Source of the DNA: Ciona intestinalis
Lineage: Eukaryota > Chordata > Ascidiacea > Phlebobranchia > Cionidae
Direction of reading: 5' to 3'
Length of the DNA stretch: 64,000 nucleotides
Assembly (NCBI RefSeq): GCF_000224145.3
Contig: NW_004190446.2
Span: forward strand, 120,954-184,953
In this document: piece by piece, positions 40,864 through 52,300 of the stretch
Layout of the letters: every line of letters starts with the position of its first letter
Position numbering within the stretch: the first letter of the stretch is position 1
Notes under the pieces: generated by a model
What the model was told of the DNA's origin: nothing
The model's input: only the letters and a program-made list of their open reading frames with translations
Database searches by the model: none
Made by a program: the position numbers and the translations under genes

Positions 40864-41890
40864 AGATAATGCCATTAGTTGTTACAGGTGTGAGGATGCA
40901 GGTTTAATTAAAGCAGTGTTTTCGCACCAGATTAACAGCTATTGCTTGAATAGATTTAAACCAAAGATTGAGAACCACTGCTTTGAATTGTCTTAACACA
41001 GACCTATATATGGAAGATGACATAATAGAGCAGAAGTAGTCTTTAGGATAGCATTTGAACAAACTAACTTACCAAGATGAGAAACTGTTGTGAACTAGCG
41101 AACAATTACTAATCCAGGACTGCTATTAGGACAAACTTACCAGGAATTGTTGAACTTGCAGCTTACACATAAATACTCACAGCATGTGGGTTCATGTCTC
41201 AGAGCTTCAGTATTTCTTCATTTCTTGAAGTTATTATATTTAAGTCAGACAAGCAGACATCTCTTTTGAATATTTGGGTGGCCCCATAGGGGCCGAGGGG
41301 ATAGATGGTTTGGGGGTTTTGGTTTATTTCAGGGGGTGTATTGTAGGGTAAGGGGTAGGGGGGTCATTAGGGGTAGATGGGGTAAAAGGGTAAGTGGAAC
41401 AAGGGTTTATAAAATGTGAAAAAAAAAGAAAAAATGAAACGAAAATATCTTTAGAAGAGCACGGAGCGTGAGCTTCATAAGCATTTCAAGTCTTTTCTCT
41501 TGAGAGTTTCAGATTGTCCAATTCTTGGTAGAACGTGATATAAAATTGAAATCTTGTCATATAACTTGCTTCCACAGTGTAGCAGCAACGTTAGAGCATT
41601 TGTAAAGTTTCAAAGTTGCTCTAAATGCCAAAGTAGCTTCATGTAATCGGATCAAATCTTTTCGGTGAGTCAATTATTTCTTGTTTGTTGTTTTTAGACC
41701 TAATTCACAGTAAAGCAGTAATTTAGTTAACTTCGATTTTAAAAAATGGAAAATCTTCCATAAAATCTTGATAGTCTTGATAAATCCATTAGAGAGTGGT
41801 CGTGTAGGTTTGTCCTTAAAACAGTACATGAAGATGTATAAAACACGAACATATACATAAAAAATAGGGGGCTTGGCAACAATGTTTCGT
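40864..41890. other. Convergent 3' region with a G-rich tract
   Basis: Spacer between the CFAP43 3' end and the PNRC2-like stop. Most of it is probably PNRC2-like 3' UTR. At 41289-41400 the plus strand has many runs of three to six G. TTTATT at 41323-41328 would be an AATAAA for the minus-strand gene. Confidence 0.5.
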
Positions 41891-42536
41891 TTATGAAGGA
41901 ACTTTAAGCATTCCCTTTAAGCGCGTTGAAAGCTCGCTTAGTTGCTGGCTTTGCATTTGTTGAGCGCACGATGGGACATTAACCCAATGTTGGGGGGGTT
42001 TGGGCAAAGCGTCAGCGGTTGGGGGGCTATGGAAGCGCGCCCCTGCGTAAGATCCACTGTTGAATAATCCATGGTTTGGTGAAATAGGGACATGGCATGT
42101 GAACTGTTGGTGGGAAGCCCAGAACGGGGTTAGAGGGGAGTTTGGTTGCGAGTTTCGGATTTCTTTATTGGGGGAGGGAGTTTTTCTTCCAGTTCGTTGT
42201 TTTGGTCGGACAACTTGGCATTTTGGGTTTTTACTTACAGCATCAGCACCAGTTAAACCCAATCTTTCTAAGCAGGCCTGTGAAAAAGGGAGCTTTTAAC
42301 ACAAGTTATGAAACATGACTTTATTTATCTCATCGAAAACCAGAGCGAAAATCACTTTTTAAAGACTGAAGAAGGAAATCAACAGCAAAACGACAGTTGT
42401 TAAAACAAGGTATGGATAAAAAGTGTGGGAAAGAGCATAAGTTAAATAACGAGGGTATTACACCCAAATTATAACATATATAGCAACATAGTTTAAAGCC
42501 AAATCTTACCGGCGGACATTTTTCCAGTATAGCCAT
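41891..42536 (-). CDS. PNRC2: PNRC2-like proline-rich nuclear receptor coactivator
   Basis: Small disordered adaptor of about 137 residues (human PNRC2 139). PNRC2 binds the decapping activator DCP1A and UPF1 in mRNA decay, and nuclear receptors in the nucleus. The diagnostic C-terminal block is clear: YAGARF-x2-PP, then LPKPPQHWV, then LKGMLKV at the very end. The main exon is 42277-41891; it opens after a T-rich acceptor (TTTTTCACAG) and has no in-frame ATG before an upstream stop. I therefore place a nine-codon first exon at 42536-42510 (MAILEKCPP), with a consensus GTAAGA donor and matching phase 0. The C-terminal receptor box is LKGML, not the LXXLL seen in vertebrates, so receptor binding may be weak. 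It is convergent with CFAP43. Confidence 0.88.
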
Positions 42537-43764
42537 ACCAGAACTTCTTGTAACTATGTTCACAAGGTTTAAAGGACTTGAAACTTGGCAGGTTGATATA
42601 TACAGCAGCTTAATGGCAGATATCTTCTCAAAGTTTATCTGAGTTGGTGATCTAAGAAACCGAATACATTTTTAAATGGATTTTAAATTTATAAAAGATT
42701 TTTGTTAACTTTTTTTGCATTTCTAAACGTAAAATCTATAAAACTTGCCGAATGTTGCGACTATCTTACAAAAAAGTAAAAGCTGTTCAATGTACAAACA
42801 TAGTTACACCAAAAAGTGGCGTCTCGGTCTGTTGTAATTTCTAACTATACACCTGGCAAATATTTCGGTAGCGAAAAATCCATGCCACCCATATTATTTT
42901 GTTTATTTTTAGCACGTATATACTAAGCGCATCTGGACTGAATAGGCTCGGCTCAAAATGTGTGTTTATAACTAAAATGCGGAACTACGCAACAGAGATA
43001 AAAGTTTAATATTAGGGACTTTGAAACCTGCGTCACTTCGTTTACAAAGAAACAAAAGTAAAGAGAACGAAATTCTAAATCCAGAACATGACGCTTGGGC
43101 GGAAGTGCGTCATAATCCAACGCCTTTTTTTCTTCGCGAGTTTATTATGTCGTTGCAAACAAAACGTTATTAAAGGGAGATACGTGGACATATATAAAAT
43201 TTGTAATTTTTGCAATAAATTTTAAATTGGTTGTTTGCAATATTATGGTTAATGAAAACTTAATAAAAAATAATAAGATTTTGCTGTAAAACAATTAATT
43301 CAAGAGTTTTTTCAAAATTAATAGGACTCCCTTTAAAGTCGTTGTTGTTTTTTGACTACCATAGAAATCGTGGAAAGAACTCGATCTCTTTTACTATTTC
43401 GTCCCCATTCGTTCACGGTAACATAATACTAGTTCTATTGAAATGTAACACAATCGTCCCGCACCTTTATTTCACGAACGTATAAGAATGTTTTATTGTT
43501 CATATGGCGAAATCAGGTACCAAGAAAATTACAAAAATATTCTTATGAATATAATATAGCCCTCAGGCATACAAACAAGGGATTATAATGCACTGAAATA
43601 ACCCCGTTTTTAGTTGTAAACCCGAATGACTGTGTTTGGTTAAGATTTTATTCACTGAAAACCAGGGAAGATAGGTTTAATCCGTTTTTCAACAAAATAT
43701 CAAAGTAATAACACCGTTTATAATGAAACACTGTATTGTAAAAAGATAACACTACAACGTGCAT
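42537..43764. other. Intergenic spacer
   Basis: Contains the PNRC2-like promoter side and the C6orf163 3' UTR. TTTATT at 43647-43652 (AATAAA on the minus strand) lies about 113 nt past the C6orf163 stop. I see no further gene. Confidence 0.55.
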
Positions 43765-45682
43765 TTAAACATCTAATACATTTGAGGGTAAAATAAAGTC
43801 TGATTGTCCTTCATAAAAATCCGGCCGACACCTTTCAATAAATGACGTAAAAGCATCCGTTGTTTCTTTCAACTTTTCAATATATTTGTTCTTTAACTTT
43901 TCCATCTCATTTAATGCAGTTTCAGTTTTTCGTTGCTTTTCCGTAAGTTCAATCATTTCTTTATTTATTTTAGTGATTCTTTTGTTGAAATTATTTGTGA
44001 TCTAAAATATAGAGAACATGATTGTTATTGAATAATAGGAATTAATAATTATAATGTAATAATAATAACTTTTATTTGCCTTTTCGATTACAGAAGTGAA
44101 AATTAGAAAAGGATATAGCAACAAAACAACAGTTGTTAAAACACAACAAAAGTTATTGATAAAATAAGTTCTAAAAAATATAAGAAGGTCTCACAGTTGC
44201 TAAAATACAGTATGAAATTGTTATTTCTATTTTACCTCTTGTGCCATCTGTTTGGCTCTTTCCTCTTGCTCCAAGATTGTATCTTCGACAGCTTTTCTCA
44301 TTTTCTCCTCCATGAGCAACCGTAACTCCTCCAAGTTGTTTCTTTCTTTCTCCTCGTGAGCAGAATGTTGCTCTTCCATTTTAATCTCATGTTCTCTGAA
44401 AGTTTATTTAAAATGGAGAAATCAAACAAAACAGTAATTAACCCCTTTTGTGGGAAAATAATAATATCTATTATTTCCCATTTTACTTAGGTAACAGCTA
44501 CACTATTTTAACAGGTTCATGTTTTGCTTATTTTTTCACTCTATATTTTCACAGTTTTAATTGTTAAATGAAAAAGAACTTCCCACTCTTCCCACCAACC
44601 TCCTCAAGTCCTCCTCCCTTTGTGATGCAATAGAGCGCTCCTCCTCCTGAGCTGCTTCCACAGCTGCAGATTTTTCCACCTCAAAAAGAGAATGAAGTTT
44701 CGCAACAACTTCGTTTAACTTTTTCTCTCCTTTTTGTCGCTCAATGAGAGTGTTTTGCGCCCCAATGTGCTGAGTGACTCCTGAAATATTTGGGCACTTT
44801 GTTTGTTTGTAAGCTTGGTAATCTTCAAGCTCCTTATTTGTATTGTGAACTATGATGACTTTTGACCTCTAGACTGGTAACTGTTCTTTGGTGATGTGTT
44901 CATAATACACAAGGTTTGCCAAAAGGTTATTTTTTGTATGCTATAATTGAAAGTTTTATCCAATTTAATACAGATTTGGTTCTGTTTAATTATTTGGGGT
45001 GCTGGGACAAATTATGGTGAGCATTACCAAAAGTTTGTATGCAAAAATGCGTGTCAGCATGTGCCCGCCATACTTTACCTTCTATCCTTGAAACTTCTTT
45101 TCTCACTTTTTCTTCGTGTTTCTTCAAAAGATCGCTGACAAACTTTTTATGTTTGGCCTCCACCTTCTTCACAGCATCATCAACACACTTGTCTTTGTAT
45201 ATCTCAGCTTTCCTCCATGTTTTCACCTCACATTCATCCAGCGCAACTCGCTTTTCATATTCTATCTTCTCCTGTGACTTGGCGGATATTCTTTGGCCGA
45301 TGTCTGGAGAAAACAAATGGGGCTTTTTGTATCTTAGGTTTACAATGTAAGGACTTTTGTTTGTAATGTAATGTATATAATATAACCACATTTGTAACCA
45401 GCATTGGACAAATACAAATTAGTGCCTTACATTGTAACCCTTGGTCAAATTTAAAATTATAAACTGAATTGCATTGGGTTGAACGAATTTGGTGATACAT
45501 TTTCGGTATATTTAGGTGAAATGTTTTGCTTACATGAGTTGAACAAACATATTATTTTGTTGCTTTTCTCTTATTGTTATTTTCCTCTTACCTAAAATAG
45601 TTTTATGAGCAAACGCTTGCTCAATAGCTGGTTTCGTGTCTTCATACCTTCGGGGAATTTGATGAAAACTGGTCGGTTCCAT
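43765..45682 (-). CDS. C6orf163: C6orf163 homologue, coiled-coil protein
   Basis: Five exons: 45682-45592, 45303-45079, 44780-44600, 44395-44236, 44001-43765, phases 1-1-2-0, giving 297 residues (human C6orf163 about 329). Recognised by two blocks that match the human protein as I recall it: FAHKTILDIGQRI near residues 24-36 (human THKDILDIGANI) and the C-terminal GQSDFILP (human GHADFILP). The rest is one long, strongly charged coiled coil. The function is not established; vertebrate expression points to testis and ciliated cells, which fits its position divergent from a promoter with an X-box match. The exon 3 donor (GTTGGT) is unusual, but the frame across it is good. Confidence 0.87.
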
Positions 45683-46332
45683 GCTGTATGTAACTAGTTA
45701 TACAAATTTTGCTACAAGTGTAACGTCAAAGCATAATTGAAGCGATAACAGGTTTTAAAAACACTTGAGTTACGTCACGAATTAAACCGCGAAAATTAGC
45801 GTCACTGGTTGCTCTTAGAAACATAATTTTGCTGCTAGGTGGTGCTAAACTAACTTCTTGTAAACGGGGTTAAAAATAAATACATGTTCGTTTCTTCTTT
45901 ATTTTTGTATCTCAAAAAAAAAAATACTACACAAATTGTATACAATAGCTTATAATGAAATTTTTCGTTGTTTTAATTTGTTTCATACTTTGTTACCGCA
46001 TTAAGATAAATGCAGTTTAATGCGTAATCAAACTACAACATTAGCCATTGTTTCATGCATTAATATATGTATTATATCATAGTACACCTCAAACATCTTT
46101 TGGTATACTCTGATTATATAATGATTAAACTACTCCTATTTATTTGGCTGTTTTAATTTTTTGGTCCCCTTACCGTTAGCGACCCAGCATTTTGTTATAG
46201 TGTTTTTATGTGTGTAAACAAATGTAAAGAGAATTTTTGGAATTTGTTGTTGCGGTTTCTGAACGAGGGTGGTAAACATGTTGCAAGTATGAACACGATA
46301 TGAATAAATAGTTATTATTAAAGTCAAGTAAA
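45683..46332. promoter_or_regulatory. Divergent promoter of C6orf163 and RAI14-like gene
   Basis: 650 bp between start codons. It contains GTTGCTCTTAGAAAC at 45808-45822, a match to the X-box consensus with a three-base spacer, and TTACGTCA (CRE-like) about 35 bp away near 45771. The CRE-like and X-box pair lies about 130 bp upstream of the C6orf163 start. Confidence 0.5.
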
Positions 46333-49300
46333 ATGAGAAGCATCAAAGCAAAGCTTAGGAAACCTGCAACAACAAGCAAGGTACGTGTGTGGTGTGTATT
46401 TATTGTTGCTAATGTTTAGTGAATTAAATTTATCCAAATATGGGCAATTGTGTTTGTATATACTTGTCATGGCATATAGATGTATATCTGTTGTTGCAGC
46501 AAGTTATATTGCTGTATCTGTAAGATTAAATAAAATATAATAATAAATAAAATAGAATAATATTACCAAAATTTAAACCACTTGCTGTATCACTGTGGAA
46601 TTTGCATTATAACCAAAAAGACCGGTTTAAATCTCCAGACTGTCACTCTTGTGGGTGTATTTGTGTGTCTTTAAGACATAACAGGATTGGCCCAAAGACT
46701 CCAAACCAGTGAATACTTTGCCTTGTTCGAATTGTCTGTCATACAAAAATAGTCACCCACAAAATGACATCCGTGATAACTCGTAAGCAGCACGAGGTGT
46801 ATGAAACAGAAAACCTAACTTACAACTTCAATATACCAATATGAAAAACATTTGTTGTTTAGGATGATTGGAGCAAAGTTGACCAGCGTATATGGCATTC
46901 AGTAGCTGTAAATCAACCGGCAAAACTTGCGTCAAAGCTTGCTAAACATGAAAACGTAAACGTGAATAAAATGTGCCCAAGTGTTGGGTATTCGGTGTAA
47001 GTTGACATCATAAGCGTAACATGACACTGTTAAAATACAGTTACACTCATAGTGGTCAAACATAGGAAACTTCATTGATTAATGTGGTGAATGCAATATA
47101 CTTTGGCTCTGCTTGTTTGTATAGACACCTAACAGCAAGGTAAAATCTGGGGTCACATTGTTAAAATACAGTTACACTCATAGTTTTCAAATATAGGGAA
47201 TCTCATTAATTAATGTGGTGAATATAATAAACTTTGGCTCCACCTGTTTAATTACAACAGGCTAAAAGCTGTCTTAGACCTTACATTCTTGTTTCAAAAG
47301 CAGGCACATCTCACCCCAGGAACCCCTAACAGTACACCTATGTTATACAGACACTGTGACAAGACTGTTTATTTAACCTGTTAAGGATAATTACCAATTT
47401 ATGTACTTTATGTTTGATACAGGCTGCATTACGCTGCTGCTAAAGGATTAGACGATTGCTTGAATGTTCTGCTTGCTCACAAAGCTAATGTTGCTATTCG
47501 TGATGTAACAGGTCAGTTATGTGTAAGATGTTTGGAGTAATTTAGTCATGGTTTAACTTTGCATTACAGTATTAAAAGTGGCTAAGTGCCAAACTATGGC
47601 CCAAACCTTCAGGTCTAGGCCTGTCACTTCACCTTTGTAGGAGCAAAGCAGGTTTTAGCAGCTGTTTTTAATTTACAAGGGTTGTTGTTGGTTCGATGGA
47701 CTATTATTTTAAATTATGTCTAAATATGTATTTTATATTATACTAACGCATCTGTGTTTTACAGGTGCCACTCCCTTGCACGCGAGCGCTCGTTATGGTC
47801 ACAAGGGGGCGACATTGAAGCTGCTTGCGTCGCGCACCGTTGATGTGAACGCAGCAGACGCTAATCGATGCACTGCTTTGCATTTTGCTGCATTCGAAGG
47901 TCACTTGGAGTGCGTCAAGTTACTTGAAGAAGCCAATGGAATCAACATACATTGTCTGGATAAGGTGATTGTTTTATATCTAAATAATAAAACCTACAAT
48001 GACTATATTTCAGAAAATTTACACCAAAAAGCAGAATATACCTTTATGCATTTTTGTTCCCCAAAAATCCACCAAAAAGTGTTTTTATTTGGCTAGTTTT
48101 GGTATTAATTGGATTACAATGATAGAAAAGTACTTCTTTTCATGCTGTTATTGTCTACACTTTAATGTCTAGGAGGGCAGAACTGCCTTAATGGTAGCAT
48201 CAGCTATGGGTCAACTACATGTATGTAGTGAACTTATACAAAGTGGAATAGATGTCAATCATAAAGATTCAAGCAAACTACAACACTCAGCGTTAACATT
48301 GGCTGCCGAAGCCGGACATTCAGATGTGGTAAGTTGAATGCTTGAAGTGGATGTAAATTTAATAGGAAATAATTATGTTATAGAAAATATAAATTTATTT
48401 TTTCGAAAACGAGGCAGAAGATCACGTTATTTAAAACAGAAGAGAAAGAAAATCAACAACAAAACAACAGTTGTTAAAATACGCTACAGATAAAAAGTGC
48501 GGTAAAGATTGTTGGTTAAAAAGTGAGGCTTTTGCAGCCAAGTTAAGTTTATAGGAAAGGTATTTATTTAAGTTATGTTTAGATATGTGGGTATTAGTCT
48601 AAAGGAGATATAAGTTCTTGCTTCATGCTTAAAGTTTGTGGTTAGATTTATTGACATCTTCTCACAGCAGGAGCATAGTTAAAAATGAAGCCAACAAGTT
48701 CAGACATCAGAGAATAGACAGGCAAATGCAACAACACTAAGGTAGAATGTGAAGACATAACATTCGATGACAATCAAGTCAAGTGGTTGAAGGGGTCCTC
48801 TATGTAATATGGGTTGTTATGACGAAGGTACTTGTGTTATAGCGGCGTATCTTTTAAATATGAATGAAACATTACATCGTACCTGGATTATAAATCAATA
48901 CAACTATGTTTTATTATTACATGGATTGCATGGATACTAAGACACAATTCTCTGGAACAAATCTAACTTTTCCTAACGCATTAAATTTAAAAATGTATCG
49001 TTATTTCGACAGCAGGGACACTTAGATACAATCCTTTGATTTTTTTAACTCAATGGTTGCAATGATTACTAATTAATGCAGTGCAGATTTTTCAAGGTTG
49101 CAGCCTACCCAGCAACCCCAGCCCCCCCTATGCTAGTAATAACAACAACAGATTGTCAGGTTTTATTCATAATTTCAACCCCAGGTTCGGCTTCTGTGCG
49201 AGAACGGGGCGAGCTACACGACCCCCCTCACGGACGGGAGGAACGCGCTGGATGTTGCGAGGAGCAGATCACGAAGAGGAGTGGTCGATGTCCTTCATAT

Positions 49301-52300
49301 TATGCAACTAACCGACGCTGCTAAGAAGAATGACAGAGGTGGGAGTAGCTTGGTAGTAGAATATATATGTATAGGCGTTAAAATTTTGTAAAGTAGGAAG
49401 GAACATATCTCCTTTCCTGTGAAAACAATGGCGTCATTTTTTGTCTTTTTTTAATTTTTAAGTGAAATCTTGGGTGAGACTGATAAAACACAAAGTAAAA
49501 TCTGTTTAAAAGGAGAAAACTGATTTTTTTAAAAATCATGTCACTTCTGTTTCAAAGGTTATTGACAAACCACCTCAGCCATAACATTCATACCACCGCA
49601 TATAGATTCTACCAAACAATACACAATCTATATTAGCCAGGACAGTTACAACAATCCATTGTTATATCACACTATCCATATAACTGCTCTTTGCAGATTC
49701 CCGTTTAAGCACGAGTAGCATCTTGTCATCGAACGCACCATCTGAGAATAAAACATCACGCAAGTCAAGTCAAGTTGACCCTCCTGTTCATGTGGATGGG
49801 GTGAGTGTGATGTCATAGTGGGGGTGATGACATCATAGGCAACACTTTTTTTAGTATATACACGGGAGGCAGGGGTAGCTATTTCTCTGAAAACAATTCA
49901 ACTTTTTGGTTGTAATGTTTACTGATAAATGCAGTGTAGAAAATGCCTGGGTTGGCCTGCCCACCCTGCCACTCCAGGTTTGCCGCCTATGAGTGATGTC
50001 GTACAGTACAGTTATGACATGTCGTCGTTAGACATATTGACTATCAGTAAAAGGGTATTGTGACCTAGACCAGATAAAGGTCAGATTCGCAGAACTTTAC
50101 CATGGTATATTATATGTAACAGAATTTACCATGGTATATTATATGTAACAAAAACAATACACCAGGTTCCTTACATTGATGAAATAGCTGTTGGAACTCA
50201 TCATAATATGCAAACTAAGGAGGATAAACAACCAGATACCAGTAAGTTATTATGTTGCAATAATTAAATCATTGTATATGAACATTATCTTCTATATGGG
50301 GGAGGTTCTACAGTGAGACCTGAGATTTATACCGGAGTTGCCCATTACCCCAATATTGTATAAGCACATTCTATTTTATATGGGTGAGGTCCTACAGAGT
50401 TTAATACCAGTTAAATTGTATTTACAGAATCTGAATCAGGTCCAGCTCTATCAATATACAACGACTCAAAGAACATGAGCCATCTGTACGACCGTGAAGT
50501 CAGTTTATACGACAGTAAGAGCACCCTGGCGTCAGTGTCTTCACTAGATGTCTCTCAAGAGACGAGTCGCACACAATCTCCAAGTTTGGTGCGACTAAAT
50601 TTAGATCGTTCAAAAACCATGGAGTGTGAGGTGGTGGAACAAGTGGAGGTTAAGGAGCTTATGAAGGAGGTGGAAGCTTTGAAACGATCGAACGAGAAAA
50701 GTGAAGCTTTGGTGCAGGTGGGGGGTTCTGTTATACATGGGTGGCATGTCATGGGTACTAGGCCTATTCCCTCAACATTGTTAATGTACATTCTATTTGA
50801 TATTGGTGAGGTTAAGGCACTGGTTGTTGTTCTATATAAAGTTCCTATTGTGTAGAATGTTATGGGATCTGGGATTTAGGCTAAAGTTGGTTTATTACCC
50901 TAACATTTTATATGAACATTCTATTCTATATGGGTAAGGTCCTACAGTGAGGCACGCCATGGGACCTGGGATTTAGACCAGAGTTGGTCCATTACCCCAA
51001 CATTGTATAGGCACATTCTATTCTATATGGGTGAGGTCCTACAGTGAGGCACGCCATGGGACCTGGGATTTAGGCCAGAGTTTCCCATTACCCCAACATT
51101 GTATATGCACATTCTATTCTATTTGGGTGAGGTCCTACAGTGAGACATGCCATTGGACCTGAGATATAGGCCAGAATTGGTCATTACCCCAACATTGTAT
51201 ATGCACATTCTATTCTATATGGGTGACTGGGTGAGGTCCCACAGTGAGGCATGCTAGGCACCTGACACTTAGCCCAGAGTTGGCTTATTAACCCAAAAGG
51301 CTACACCTACAACCCATTAGTGACCACTGGGTTGCAATGTCTGTTAATTGTCTTGCACAAGAACATATATGCATATCAGTATTGGGCATAGAATCTACAT
51401 AGACATCATATATATTCATAAACACTTTCTTACAGTCACTAAAAACGGAAAATAAATCGCTGACTCATGATTTGGAAAATGCAAAAGAAAGGCAAAAATC
51501 TCTTAATCACGAATTGGAAAAGTCAAACGAGAAACAAAAATCATTGGTCAACACTGCAAAAGCTGAGCGGAAAAAATTAGAAGCGCAACACTGCGTTAAC
51601 AAACAGAATGAAGCAGAAATTGAGAAGTTAAATAAAGAAGTTGAAAATTTGAAAATAAAATCTACACAACTGGATGAAGAGGTAAATTGTGGGTTAAAGA
51701 TTTCAAAACAAATATGGAATTTTAATTTTAGAACAAATGTGGAATTTGAGGCACGCCATGGGACCTGGGGTTTAGACCAGAGTTGACTCATTACCCCAAC
51801 ATTATGTATGCACATTCTATTGTATATGGGTGAGGTCCTACAGTAAGGCACGCCATGGGACCTGGGATTTAGTGCAGAGTTGCCCATAAACCCATTACCC
51901 CAACACCCAGGTCTTTCAGTACCAAGCATTGAACCCGGTATCCTTCGGTTACAATGCAAGTTTCCAACCACTAAGTCACGGTGCTGGAACAATAATGCCT
52001 GCTATACCTACATAGACATCATATATTTTCATAAACATTACTTATTTACAGTCCCTGAAAACGGAAAACAAGTCGCTGGCTCAGGAATTGGAAGAGGCAA
52101 AACAAAGACAAAAACTGCTTAGTCAGGAATTAGAAAATTCTAATGAGAAACAAAAATCCTTGGTCAACACTGCAAAAGCTGAACGGCAGAAATTAGAAGC
52201 GCAACACTGCATTAACAAACAGAATGAAGCAGAAATTGAGAAATTAAATAAAGAAATGGAAAATTTAAAAACGAAATCTACACAACTGGCTGAGGAGGTA

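Noticed and set aside
49076-49324. 82-codon open frame before and across RAI14-like exon 6
   Set aside because: It is out of frame with the ankyrin exon 49185-49338, whose other frame (VRLLCENGASYTTPLTDGRN) fits the family and the phases.
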